Below, one piece after another: positions 35,162 to 46,433 of a DNA stretch of 64,000 bases. The number at the start of each line of letters is the position of its first letter. Position 1 is the stretch's first letter. The DNA is from Anthostomella pinea (Eukaryota; Ascomycota; Sordariomycetes; Xylariales; Xylariaceae): contig CAUWAG010000007.1 of the NCBI GenBank assembly GCA_963556695.1, positions 124,001 through 188,000 of the forward strand, in the 5' to 3' direction. The notes beneath the pieces were generated by a model that had not been told where the DNA came from, ran no database searches, and saw only the letters and a program-made list of their open reading frames with translations. Made by a program: the position numbers and the translations under genes.

Positions 35162-37020
35162 ATGTTGTATCTGAAACTTATAGTCATCACCGGGCTCGCC
35201 ACATTGGCCGCCAGCCACAGCCTAAGCCCCCGATCCGGCGACCCGTCCAACAGTGCCGGAAAGGGATACTCCAGCCAAAGCATCTGTACAACATATGCGA
35301 ATCTCTCTACATACGCCGCTGCGAAGTTGGCTTGGGATAGTACGGGGGCCGGTCAGTGGCTGAGCTCTGAGCTGGCAGCTGGTGGTAAGTCGATACCTTA
35401 TGATGAGGAACCTCGGCACTGTAGCTAGTCTGACGTGACCATATGCCTCCCTTAACAGGCGAGCTAGGCTGGCTAGGCACCGCGGAGAGAAAGGTGTTCC
35501 CTGAGTATGGGCCGAGCAACTTGGACGGCTGTCTCATCGCCGGCGGCGACTGCACCCCCGACCCCAACTGTACCCTATATATGCAGAGAAACCAGGTAGG
35601 TTCTAACGGTACACATGCCTGCCTTTCCCACCCTTCTTCGTGCCCGGGGGCTTTTCTTCGGACCCTTTCACTGAAGTCTACCCCTTAAACATGTGCAAGT
35701 GTCATACCCCAAGTTCCCTTCGAAATTCACTCTCAGGGTAACTATCCGCTAACACGCCAAACCCGGAACAGGGCCCGGCATTCTACGTTCTCAGCGCTGT
35801 GCAAGGCCTCAACGGCAAGATGACGTATATCCGCGACTCCTTCCAAGACGGGAGCATCATAGCCGGGATCAACGTTGCCGCCATCGCGCAGAGCTTCAAA
35901 ACCGACCTCACCGGCGACCAGAACACGCTGAAATATGTCGGTGCGGCTTTCTCGACCCTCGGAGGCGCGTTGACCGCCGCGCAGGTGAGTTCAGTTCTGG
36001 GGCGGAGACGGCGAAGCCGATCGTTGTTCGGAAGCTGATATGCACTCGCGTAAGTAGGTAAACCCCGAAGCCAGGGGCGCCATGGGCATCCTCGGTGGCC
36101 TCTTCAGCGCTGCGGGGGTGCCTAACCAGTCGTACGCGCCCTCCGGCACGGCGATGACAAACTGGCTATCGGCGGCATTCCAGGCCACAGCCCAGAAGGT
36201 CGATGACATCTTGACCACGGCGCTAGGAGGCCAGGGGAACACGAGCACGTTGCCCAAGATCGCCACCACTTACAATACGAACGTGGCCAATTTCTTCGCG
36301 GAGGGTGTATGGCTCGTCGACGATGTAAACCAAGTATTTCGCGATGCCGTTGCCAACGGCAAGACGCTATTTGTACGTATGAGTCGAGAAAATACAAGCA
36401 CCACCAACGCCGCACGATGTCCGTCCTAACACGTGGTAGAATAAGAAGCTGGTCGATTTCGCACTTGACAGCCTCGGAGCCCGTCTCATTGCCGATACCG
36501 ACATCCTAACGGCGGAGGACTGCACCGGGACCGGCCACCTCTGGCTGGATGCCAAGGGCACCAACTATTGTTTCTACCTCACCAGGTTGGTAGGAAAGCG
36601 CAATTCCGTTACAGACTGCAGCGGGGAACTTCTGGACTGTGAGCATGCGGACTGGATAAAGGAGGTCGGCGCCGCATTTTATGGCAAGTTAACCACGCAG
36701 GGACTTGGACTTGAGGTACGTTGATGCCAGCCAGCTGCGCCCCATCCTTTCGACGGCATCTCATACTTTTCCTATCCGTGTCGTCGGAGAAAGACCCTTT
36801 TGAAGAGAAGTGGAATGTGCTCACGGTCAAATCACAGGTGTACTACAAAGCACTCATCGACTGTTCCATCAACGGGAGCCCCGAGATCAATATCGACAGC
36901 CTACCGACCGACGGCAGCACGCCTCGATGCTTTTTCAACCTTCCTGCGAAAAAGATCAAATGGAAAGATCGTCTGCTGGGGCTCTTGGTAAGCAACTCGC
37001 TGACTACGGAGGCGTGGTGA
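35162..37020 (+). CDS. Secreted protein of unknown function, six exons
   Basis: Exons 35162-35384, 35459-35595, 35772-35984, 36058-36372, 36440-36715 and 36838-37020 give 448 aa, all joins in frame. Donors are GTAAGT, GTAGGT, GTGAGT, GTACGT and GTACGT. The N-terminus MLYLKLIVITGLATLAASHS is a signal peptide with the ripe protein starting near LSPRSGD. Cysteines fall in spaced groups (SICTTYANLSTY; GCLIAGGDCTPDPNC; ILTAEDCTG; NYCFYL; DCSGELLDC), suggesting disulfides. A Gly/Ala-rich middle (ALTAAQ, AMGILGGLFSAAGV) could be amphipathic. I recognise no named domain. The last exon ends KIKWKDRLLGLLVSNSLTTEAW; a GTAAGC within it could be a further donor, so the extreme C-terminus is uncertain. It lies 3.3 kb from the secreted zincin gene in the same accessory stretch. 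Confidence 0.75.
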
Positions 37021-38628
37021 GCATCTGGGGATCCCCTGAGAAGTGTGCGCAAGGTTACGCAATAACACCAATGACCGATAGAGCCCGGAATGGTCAAGGT
37101 GATCAATAAGAGGCTCATGTAAGGTATTTAGCCACAGAGGTTTTCCCCAACCAAGTTGACGGGCTGTGACACGAATGAGAGAGCAGAAGACTCCAGTTGC
37201 TCTTGAGCAAATTAATATACCACATTACTGAATACCAAACGAAGGGTACTTTTATGCCTATATGTCACAATTCAGGGTCCAATATGGGGTCAGGATTGGG
37301 GTGAATTGGTTGCGTGATCGTTTATCGGGTCGGGGGACTAAATCTAGTACACTGAAGCATAAAGATTCGCCCATATATTGACCTGACAGTTGATGGAGCC
37401 TTGTCTATCACCCTGAAAGCCTCCATTCTGGTGCTTTCACCCCTTTCTCTCCTTTGACCACTTATTCTGGTTAGATCTAACTGCCTGACAGCCGGCACCA
37501 CACCTGTACGGCACCCTGTATCCCACACTATATAAGTAAAAAAGTACTTATCAGCTTTTTCAAGTTTTCTCGTACATAGATAACCTGACATTTCACAGCG
37601 AGGCAAAAGACGGTATCAACTTCGAGGTATACGATGTGTGCTTCCTGGCTTGTGAACACCGACTAGATCTACTGGACAAGACGAGCGCCAGCTGCCACGC
37701 TGATCTCGGCGTGAAGCAAAAAGACCATGAAAATATCTAAGTCTGAGATCGCCGAGCCCATCTGCATACGTCTTACACTAGGGGCACACAGGAGATTTGT
37801 TCTTGGGCGTCAAAAGGGGCGATGAAGTAAAATGGCGAGAGACGCCCGAATGCTCCCATGTCTACCTCACTTGCCAACTACAAATGACGACATGGAGTGA
37901 AGCACAGCAGTGTTCACCCAAAAAATTGACCTGAAAAGCGGTAGAACATATTTTCGTGGGGTTCGCTAGCTAGGTATCAGAGGAACTATGGACAGTTACC
38001 AATTCCAAACCATGCCGAGCGATGCTCACGATCTCCACCGTTGCCACCTAACCTGAGTGTAGGTCATCCATCCATGGATCAAACGTAGACGAGAGCGAGC
38101 ATCCCAAAGGGATCCCGCCAAAAGTGCATTGCCTGCCAACCTCCAAACTCCAGTACGTAACATCAAGTTCATGATGAGCTGCAATAGCCATCCGTCTGCA
38201 GGAGGCAAGGGGTATTATGTGAAGCGAGGGCTGGTTGACAGGTCAAATTGAGCCCCGACCATCCGGATCCTGTATTGTCTAGTTTGCTTTTTCGTTCCCT
38301 GTATTCGCAAAGCCTCGGCGGCTATGTTCCCGCAGAGGCGAGATTGATTTTCCGGATCCCTACGAGCCAAAGGACCGAAACAGGTCACCTCGCCCTGCGT
38401 ATTTGGGGTATGCATTGAGCTTTTCGCCCTCCCAATCAAATATGTGCATGCTGAAGAAAACGGGTAATACACCAACAAACACCGAACGCAATGCCGCCTG
38501 GAAACCAAATCGAAAGCCAATGCCCAATAGCCTCGATGCCATGCAGTGTGGAAAACTTCCGCTCTCCGAGCCCAATCAACGCTTGTCGTGCCATCGTGAG
38601 TCTGTCATATCCCATGCCAACAGTTCAG
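37021..38628. other. Intergenic region
   Basis: No gene seen on either strand. Confidence 0.55.
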
Positions 38629-41313
38629 CTAGACCATCGAGTCGTGAGCCTCATACGACGGCTGCTTCGTTTGTTGGAATTGTTGAAGGGGCTCCGGTGG
38701 AACGTTGAATTGAGGAACCCAGTTTCGTACGAGCCTTGGGACTCCAGCGTTTCTCGGTGGGTTGACCTCCTCCCGCCAGTTCAGAACATCCCAAGGGTCA
38801 GCCATGGCATGGCGTCGCTGGGCTGACAATCGCTGTTGGACCTCTCGTGCTTGGGGGACAGACCCTGAACGGACAGCGTCAACGGCGCGGAGACGTCTCG
38901 CTTCTCGCTCGGCCACAACATCGGCCACGACGTGGTATCTGTCTTGCGCACTGTTCCATCCCCGAACCCCATGACTGCCGGACGTCAACACCTCACACAG
39001 CTCATCGAAGTGTAGGTTAAGAAGAACGCGAGAAAGGATGGGGGAGCACTTGGCGGTCTCGCGTTGCGGCGTCGAGCCATCGTCGGGGAGCGTGGGTGGG
39101 AGATCTCCGAACTTGATGCTGGACAGACGGCTTGGCTTGCTGTTATTGCGTGTCATCGTGCCTCTAGCAATGGCAGGCATGATCTTGTCAGGGTGTGTAG
39201 GCAGAGGCGACGGCGCTGCGCCAGCGGCATCAGCCGGGATACGTGCCAGCTTCGGAGGGTCGGTAACGGAGGTGTCGAGATCAAAGTTGGGAGGAAACTC
39301 GTTGACGAGGAAGTTCAAGATGGCATGCCAAAGAATCTTCGTCTCTGGTCCATATCCAAAATCCAACGTGACAGAGTGGGAGTGCGGTCCATCCTGCTCG
39401 GTAGGGTACTTGTAGTGCCGTTGGGTCGTACCCTCGCGTACAAAGGCAATGGCCTCCTCGATCGTGGTCCAGTCCAGTTGCTCTGCGGCAACATACAAGC
39501 CACGCTCCAGAACATCTTGCATACCAAGGATGTGACCAGCCGCAGCATAACCCAGGCAGAACCCAAGCCGATCGGCCATATCGCCAGCAAGGGCCATGAC
39601 GTTGCCTGGGTTGCCCATCATCGGAGGATGAAGGAGAAGCGGATGCAGGTACAGGCGTTGCACTGCCATCCACCAGGCGTCGTTTCTCAGATATGAGTCG
39701 TCGCACTCAATCGTGATGGTGTGAGAGCCCGAGTCGGTAGCTCGGGCCACCATGATGTGCTGCTTGAGAGCAGGGCTACGGGCCAGGATGAGCTTGTGGC
39801 CATTGATCTTCAAACCATGGTTACGACCCTTGGCGTAGACAAGCTCGAGAACACAATCAGACAGTTCATTGTTATCAAATTGGTTTCTGATGTATACCAT
39901 GCTCTCTGTCATCTCTTCGGTGGCCATGCTGGGGCGGCGACTAAAATCCTCTGGGTGCATATATGGTGGGAAGGACGCAGGCGGATGTGGGTGAGGGTAA
40001 GCAGCAGTATGGCCACGGTGAGCAGGCCCGGGATAGTGCACACCACTCGAACCGTTCGGTGGGAACGGTACAGACCCATTCTCCATGCCGTTGGGCTCGC
40101 CAGAGGTATGGGAGCCGTGGAAGCTGCGAGGAGTCGGAGGCCCGTAGCGACCAACACCAGGGGGGAACGACTCGAACGGGACAGGAGGCCCATGGGCCGA
40201 AACCTGTCCGTATGTATCAAGGGTCGTCATAGGCATGATATCCGGTCGGAAGTGCGTGTTAACGTGAGCGGGAAAACCATTGCTGCTGGAATGAGCATGG
40301 TGATGTCCGTTTGCACGCGGGTGGATGTGGGCGTCACCGTTGACAGGAGGCGGCGGCGGAGGCGGCATGAAGCCACCCGACGGGGGCGCCGGCGAGGAAC
40401 TGTGCGAACCAGCGAATGCACCAAACATGATAGCAGGGCCACCGTTACTCATGTGGTGTTGGTGGTGGGCGTGTTGCTGGTGATGGTGAGGATGCATGTG
40501 GTGCGGGGCATGGAAGTTCGTGGTATCGGAGAACTGGTCGACAGATTGCTGTTGCTGCAGTGGGTGGATCGGAGGATTGTGGAAAGACGGAGGCAGATCA
40601 TGTCCACGCGACTGGGTGGTGGCCGACTGAGGCTGGGAGGCCAATGAGTGACCATCGTGGGCGCCTATAAGGTGTAAGAGCCTGCAGTCAGACGGAGTGG
40701 GTGGTGAGTCCAGGTGCGGGTTACCTTGGCTGGTGTCATTTGCAGAGGCAGAACCAGCAGTGGACTCGGCATCTGCAACGGAGGGAGCACAAGACAGCTG
40801 GGCTGTCTCGGCCGCAGCAGCGGTGGGGAGGTCGCGAGGAGCTTCAGAATCGACACCGTTCACTCCATTCGTCTGGACGGGTGTGTCGTGAGATTGACGC
40901 ACATGGTTGTCAGCACCGGTAGTGGCAGCGGGACCGGGCTTCTCCACAGCTGAGCCGTTGACCTCATTCCCATTTCCGTTCTGAGCAGAAGCCTTGGCTG
41001 ACTTGTCCGGGATGTGGTCGATCAGCGCAGCCTCAAGCGAAGAAAATGGGGTACGGTTGCTGTTGGGCGTTGTGGGTGAAGCAGTCGCAGTCGCAGTCGC
41101 AGACGCGATTGCAGAGTGCTTGGAGGAATTTGCGCTGGTGGTGTTATTCGCGATGCTGCCCCGCTGTTTTGCCACCATAGTCAAGGGAATGACAGGAAGT
41201 ACGACATGTCGGGGAGCAGCAGGGGCGGGTTGTTGTGACTGCTGCTGTTTCTTTGCATTCGCATGACCGGTAGCGGCTTTTGCAGGCTTTGACTGGCCCT
41301 TCTGAGGCGCCAT
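38629..41313 (-). CDS. BTB/POZ-like protein with long low-complexity N-terminal half
   Basis: Intronless, 894 aa, ATG at 41313. The first 460 residues are disordered: an ATATATAS Ala/Thr run near 70, a His-rich tract near 266-290 (HHMHPHHHQQHAHH), an eight-Pro run (FMPPPPPPPP region) and many Gly/Ser/Asn. A BTB-type fold begins at about 483 with ELSDCVLEL, a basic linker, then KINGHKLILARSP. An all-alpha region continues to about 700, and a basic C-terminal part ends EAHDSMV. BTB domains mediate dimerisation and often recruit cullin-3; the disordered, His-rich half is unusual. A nuclear or cytosolic regulatory role is an inference. More than 1 kb upstream is free of genes. Confidence 0.85.
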   Translation of the reverse strand: MAPQKGQSKPAKAATGHANAKKQQQSQQPAPAAPRHVVLPVIPLTMVAKQRGSIANNTTSANSSKHSAIASATATATASPTTPNSNRTPFSSLEAALIDHIPDKSAKASAQNGNGNEVNGSAVEKPGPAATTGADNHVRQSHDTPVQTNGVNGVDSEAPRDLPTAAAAETAQLSCAPSVADAESTAGSASANDTSQGNPHLDSPPTPSDCRLLHLIGAHDGHSLASQPQSATTQSRGHDLPPSFHNPPIHPLQQQQSVDQFSDTTNFHAPHHMHPHHHQQHAHHQHHMSNGGPAIMFGAFAGSHSSSPAPPSGGFMPPPPPPPVNGDAHIHPRANGHHHAHSSSNGFPAHVNTHFRPDIMPMTTLDTYGQVSAHGPPVPFESFPPGVGRYGPPTPRSFHGSHTSGEPNGMENGSVPFPPNGSSGVHYPGPAHRGHTAAYPHPHPPASFPPYMHPEDFSRRPSMATEEMTESMVYIRNQFDNNELSDCVLELVYAKGRNHGLKINGHKLILARSPALKQHIMVARATDSGSHTITIECDDSYLRNDAWWMAVQRLYLHPLLLHPPMMGNPGNVMALAGDMADRLGFCLGYAAAGHILGMQDVLERGLYVAAEQLDWTTIEEAIAFVREGTTQRHYKYPTEQDGPHSHSVTLDFGYGPETKILWHAILNFLVNEFPPNFDLDTSVTDPPKLARIPADAAGAAPSPLPTHPDKIMPAIARGTMTRNNSKPSRLSSIKFGDLPPTLPDDGSTPQRETAKCSPILSRVLLNLHFDELCEVLTSGSHGVRGWNSAQDRYHVVADVVAEREARRLRAVDAVRSGSVPQAREVQQRLSAQRRHAMADPWDVLNWREEVNPPRNAGVPRLVRNWVPQFNVPPEPLQQFQQTKQPSYEAHDSMV

Positions 41314-43272
41314 GATTGCGGGTTGTATCCTGCCCGATCGACCTTGTTACCAATGCAGATGACGGCTGACCGAAGCGAGGTGGCAACGGAGGCCAAGAAG
41401 GACGAGATATGACTTTGTCGAGGAGGATACTGGGAAATGAAGGCAGTTCGGTCGGAGCAAGCGCGGCGGGTGTTGTTCTGGTTGTTGAGTCGGATCAAGA
41501 TGCGGCGCGCGGTGGTCAAGATCAATGATCAATGACGATCGGAAGGGCGGGCCAGCGGGCGAGGGCTCTTCTGTTCACGGCTGGGCATCCGACCGTGACC
41601 GGGGCCATAGACCACCTTGTACGGTAGAAGCTTGGGGCCGCGGGACCGTATACCAGGACCTGAAGCTGCGACTCAACCTGAGCTCAAGTGTGTCATGGGG
41701 AGTGGTGCACCATGCCAATCCAGGACGATCGGACACTGGCAAGAAGGGGGATTCGGAGATGGAGAGGCTGCAGGCAACGGAGCGTAACAATAGAGACTAG
41801 CGAGGGCTCGTGAAGGAGTGTGTGTCGCTTGTGACGAAGGCAATGTGAACCTGGGTGGAGGGGAGAGAAGAGGCTGCAGAGGATGCTTGTACTCGATATG
41901 TATGACTGACTTGGCGACTGACTTGGCGAGTTTTGTTGTCGACTGTTGAGTTGAGGTAGATAAGGTAGTTGAGGTTGCGCTATCACAGGACCACACACCG
42001 CAATGAGCGAGCAGTGGGAGTGCAGCTGATGCAGATGGGTGCAGGTAAAGGGTTCGGACGCAGGAGGTTCACGAACAGGGCAGAATTGGGTAGCGAACCA
42101 GCCCCGACGATGGGAATCAGAGGTTGTGGAGGACGACACGATTTGACTTGCAGTTCAGTTTGGCTTCACTGCCGTGCACGGGTTTGGGGCAGCTCCAGCT
42201 TCGCTTTCTGCCTCTCTTGGCGGGGAGGGCCGGTCAAAAGTCCGAGAGAGAGAAAAAAAATATTTCATCAGTCAATGGATGCAACCGGTTTGCGGGTCCA
42301 GGCAATCAATCCCAGGCCCAGGCAGCCCAGGCACCAGGGTCGAAACTAGTCCGAGCTTTTCTCTTGGCCTCACGCTAAGCGCCACCTGCCAGCTTCGGGG
42401 TATCCAGCTGCAGAGTTCTAGATCTTGGAGTGGGAATAGACTTTCCACCTGGTCCAGCTGGCAGCTAGCTTCATTGGAGTCACAGTGTCCGAGCTTAAGC
42501 TTGGGCAATGCCAAGTCGAGATCACTCAAGATTAGCGCTCTCTAGCGGCTGAAGCTCCCCGAGGTCCGCTTTGAGGTCAAAGACCCCCCACAGCGTGGAT
42601 AAATCCCGGTCTCTGGCCCGCACCTCCAGGATTATTAATAATCACTCGACTTCACTCCAAGCTACGGCTTCAACCTCACATCGTCAAGGGGAGAAGGCTT
42701 GCCTTAGGGTATGCTCACAAGCACACTCATGCAGGCACTTCTTCCGGATCTTTCTTCCCTTCTTTAACATCCATACCTATAGAGCGCATTGTCATTAGCT
42801 AGCCACCACACCTGTTTTGGACTTTGTCATCCCGCTCGAGCCTCATCTCGCCTGTCTTGCAGCCCCCGATGTACGCTTGGATGTCTTGCATGGTCTACTG
42901 TATGCTTTGAAACATGAAATACAAAGCTTCTTTATCACCTTGTCCTCTGGCTACCTCATTCATTACACTTTTAGCACGCAGATGATGGATCACGATCATG
43001 TTAGAACAAGTCACATCTTAGCACAAGTCACGTCCTGTCCATGAAAGAGAGTGAAGCTGTCAGCATCATGTGTCTTCAGTCCAAAGGACCACATCAACTC
43101 GTCATGAAGTTTGGTGTAGGTACTGTTTGCAGAAGAAGCAAGAACTCAACGCAAAAACTCAACGGTATCGACAAGTTCGACCAACCGAACCCAAACCCCT
43201 CGCACACCCTAGACTGTGCTAGTCATCCACGGCACTTCGTCTGCCGTCCTAACACAGGCCAACCATAACCCA
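41314..43272. other. Intergenic region upstream of the BTB gene
   Basis: About 2 kb holding the BTB gene's promoter and leader and the 3' flank of the Arg/Gly-rich gene. Short open frames are present but none looks coding. A CAGGCCCAGGCAGCCCAGGCA repeat lies at 42301-42335. Confidence 0.5.
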
Positions 43273-44190
43273 CTACTCTCCGGCGTGGAAGACTCTGTCG
43301 CCCTCCATGAACTTCTCAGGCTCCTCGTCGGGGAAGTAAACGGTGTCCAGTGCGCGAAGGGCCCGCTGGATGCCCTGGTTGACCTGTGACAGAACCAGGA
43401 AAGCGCTGCGGTCCTCCCGGCTAGTGTCGACAGCCTTCCAGGCATTGTCGTAGAAGATGGTGGAGTATACGTCGACGGACTCCAAGTGATGCTTGAGATT
43501 CTTGAACAGGGTGCGGTAATCATGTTCAATGTAATCGGGAGCACGAATGGCACCTCCGTTACCAGCGACACCATTGACACCTCCGTTTCCAGCAGCACGC
43601 TCGTCCTCCTCTTTGACTCTCAGTGCAGCCCGATCGACAACACGGGCAGTACGGGCAGCACGGGCAGCGCGGACAGCGCGGACAGCACGGGCAACAGGGG
43701 AATGGCGGACAGCACGAGCAACAGGGGGAGCGCCGGGGGCTCGGATGGACTGGTTCATGGCAGTGGGACCTCGGCCTCTGGCGCGACCTGCACCGGCACC
43801 ACGGCTTCCACATCCACCTCCTCGCTTGCCGCGACCACCTCGGCCTCGGCCTCTACCGTGAGCTGCATCGTGTTAGCTTATTCTTGTGTGAGGTTCAGTA
43901 TAGGGTGGTGGCTTGCCTGGAGTCGACTGCGCATCGGGCGCGTCAGGTATGTCCTCGTCAGAGTCGGTATCGGCACTGGCGACATTGGGGACATGGACTC
44001 CATTGAAGACAGATTCAGCCTCGGATTTGATGGCATATTCGGCGTCGGACGAAGCAGCAGATTCATTAATGTTCTCGTCAATGGAGATAGTCTCGTCGGA
44101 ATCGTGGGAGCTCGAACCGGCCTTCTTGTCGTTGTTGTTGCGACTGGTAGACGAGACGTGCGACATGGTGCCAGATTTGGGAGGAGCCAT
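43273..44190 (-). CDS. Arg/Gly-rich (RGG-like) protein with a GC-AG intron
   Basis: Exons 44190-43917 and 43862-43273 give 287 aa. The 54-base intron starts GCAAGC after CCAG and ends GATGCAG with an AGCTAAC branch; no GT donor fits, so it is a GC-AG intron. Residues 1-91 are acidic and Ser-rich (HDSDETISIDENINES, DTDSDEDIPDAPD). Right after the junction comes an RGG-type box (HGRGRGRGGRGKRGGG), then an Arg/Ala/Val repeat (VARAVRAVRAARAARTARV) built on 9-base repeats. A folded C-terminal part (YRTLFKNLKHHLESVDVYSTIFYDNAWKAVD) follows to the end FHAGE. RGG boxes usually bind RNA or nucleic acids; I do not recognise the C-terminal domain. ATG at 44190 is the first in frame. Confidence 0.75.
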
Positions 44191-44212
44191 TCTGTTGAGA
44201 CGCAAATGATTG

Positions 44213-44440
44213 AAGAGGCTTGGGGTTCGGGTGAGAGGGAACGGTCAAAGATTCTTGGGTGCGGGTGAGAACGAATGGTCAAAGAGGCTCGGGGTGCGGG
44301 TGCGAAGCGCTTGTTGAATTATGTTCGCGAGTGGGAGTGTGAATGGGTGGGCGAAAATCTGAGGAACCGGGTGCGAAGCGGTTCTTGAATTGTGTTCGCG
44401 TGTGGGAGTGATAGTGGGTGGGCGAAATCCGAGGAACGAA
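44213..44440. repeat. Two nested tandem repeats upstream of the Arg/Gly-rich gene
   Basis: A roughly 42-base unit (AGGCT.GGGGT.CGGGTG..AACG.TCAAAGA) occurs about twice between 44213 and 44300. A 71-base unit (GGGTGCGAAGCG..TTGAATT.TGTTCGCG..GTGGG..GGGTGGGCGAAA..GAGGAAC) occurs twice from 44298 to 44440. They lie 25-250 bases upstream of the ATG, in the leader or core promoter. Confidence 0.75.
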
Positions 44441-45683
44441 AACTTGCAGTCCTCACTTATTGAGTGAAGACGCGTTGTGCAGCTGCAGACGTTCGGTGGA
44501 CGCGTAGCGATGCTGCTCTATCTATGTCGTTGCAGGGCAACGGTGTGTGGGATACAGGAGGAAGATGCTGCCCTGCTGCTAAACAGGGGTTATGCTGTTG
44601 GGCAAAACGTACCGCAGGAAACGGGTCTTGGGCAATGAGATGAGATGAGGATTCAAGACTTATATATCACTGATACAGTGCAACAGCAAGATCAGTAAGG
44701 ATCATAGAGGCATAATGTGCGTCAGGTTACTCATGGGTAGATCTGTTCCAATTGTCGATGTACCGGGTCGATGATGGGCCTGTCCAAGTAAGCAGTCAGT
44801 CATAACTCCTGCAGCACTCAACGTTGATTATCAAGCTGACTGACAATCGTACTGGCAATCTATGCCAGGTGATCAGTCGTCTAAGTCTATATTGGGTACT
44901 ATTGCCCAGCTAAACATCAGCTCCCCGTACCCTTGAACACTGCATACCTTCCTTCACATTGTGTGAATAACCAGCTTCAGCCTCTACCTACATAAGTGAA
45001 ATGGCGATGTTGAAACACGCCTGTTGTCGTGAGGACGGATAGTCGGGTTGCAGCTATTCCTACGCCATTCAAAACGCATATGTTCCCAACGGTGGCAAAT
45101 AACTTGCAGCTTCTCTAACTACATACACAGCCGAATGAGCCTCCGCAAACCTGGGGATGGTTGTGCACGAAAAGATTATTAAAAACGGAGCACCCATAAT
45201 AGTGATAAAAGAAAGACAATATGAAGGAAGAAAAAGTTGCAGCTCACCAGCCCAGATTAAAAACCGAGTGCAGAGAAAACCACGAAGGCAGAATGAAAAC
45301 CAGGAGGCAGGTTGAAAACCAGAGGAACCATAAAGGCAAAGCAAAGAGTCAAAGGCAATAAAAACCACGAGGGCAGGAAAAACCTGGGGACAAAATCCAA
45401 CCGTCATTACCAATCAATCTTCCGCAAACCTAGTTTCGTTTCTGATCCATCACCACTAACTTCACAGCGTCTTGAGCTTTTACGCGGGATATACTGCCAA
45501 CCTCGTCTTATTGCCTGCGTGGCACCCACCAGCCCCGAATCTTGGGCTTCTTCAGCGAGTTCGTTCATCACCCTCCCTTCCCATCTGTGTTGCTCTCTGA
45601 CATAAGCACCAGTCCCGTTTTCACGATGGAGGAACCCAATACCATCGCCGTCATGCCCGCCTGCGCAGGACTCGTCTTCGTCG
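44441..45683. other. Intergenic region with a degenerate short tandem repeat
   Basis: No clear gene. From 45277 to 45390 a degenerate repeat of about 19 bases (GAAAACCACGAAGGCAG-like) recurs four times. Confidence 0.5.
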
Positions 45684-46158
45684 ATGAGCCTTTCCGGGGC
45701 CTTTATGGAACACTACACCAACCACTCCGCCGCCCACCAATCCGTCGAAGAAGCCAACGACAGCGCTATCAGCCTATTCTACGAATTGAACAGGGTCCTG
45801 TCACGGCACTAGAACCCAGCCCCACAGCTCCAGGGCTCAACCCCTATATATACTAGATCATGTCTCCCAGCTAACTTCATCATTTCCTTTCCTCTTCACG
45901 TACGTCAACAAAGTAATTTCCGGAGTCACCGGCAGTCGAACCGTGATAGTTCCGCAGCGCCAGGACCAGGAACAGCGACATGATGAGCGTCTCGAGACGG
46001 GAGACTATGACGATGTGATTGTCAAGGAAGAAGATGGTTCCGACCACGATGAAGACCACGACCTTGTCGTGGCCTTTGTCAAGGAGGAGGATGGTCCCGT
46101 TCCCGAGGATGACGCCTACCCTGGCGTAGGTATTCATCAAGCCCGAAGCCATAAATGA
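45684..46158 (+). CDS. Candidate small acidic-protein gene, structure uncertain
   Basis: A 42-codon frame from ATG at 45684 (MSLSGAFMEHYTNHSAAHQS to LNRVLSRH, stop 45812) has good protein character. A second open frame, to a stop at 46158, encodes a strongly acidic segment (DYDDVIVKEEDGSDHDEDHD, then FVKEEDGPVPEDD). The two are in different frames and could be joined by an intron, for example from about 45798 to 45875, but donor and acceptor are weak. They may also be two separate relics. No family recognised. The minus-strand frame opposite the acidic part is hydrophobic only as its mirror. Confidence 0.3.
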
Positions 46159-46433
46159 GTGGATACATATCGCACCGGGACTAGCCCGGAGCAGTCGACG
46201 GGTTCGACTCTCCAGTACAAACGCGGATGGACGTTGTGACTTCGGCAAGAGGTATCTCAGACCCACCATCCACAACAAGGGGCAAGCGTCAGAAACACAG
46301 TAACGTACAATATATGTGATTGAGACTACCGTACGACTCTCTCAGCATGGGTAATTGCGTAAATGCATCTGACTTGCGTCTCGAGACTGCTCTCCGTCTT
46401 ATCTAGTCTTCCTATCTCCCATCTAACAGTGCA

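Noticed and set aside
39721..40647. 308-codon plus-strand frame opposite the BTB gene
   Set aside because: Met/Val/Arg-rich mirror of the His/Pro-rich coding strand.
43486..44268. 260-codon plus-strand frame rich in Ser/Thr/Gly opposite the Arg/Gly-rich gene
   Set aside because: It arises from the same 9-base repeats read on the other strand; the minus-strand model has splice support and a folded-looking C-terminus.
46195..46235. GGGTTCGACTCTCC, resembling a tRNA B box
   Set aside because: No A box, acceptor stem or cloverleaf could be folded around it.
45880..46278. Hydrophobic minus-strand frame that looks like a membrane protein
   Set aside because: Hydrophobicity is the expected antisense image of the Asp/Glu-rich plus-strand frame.
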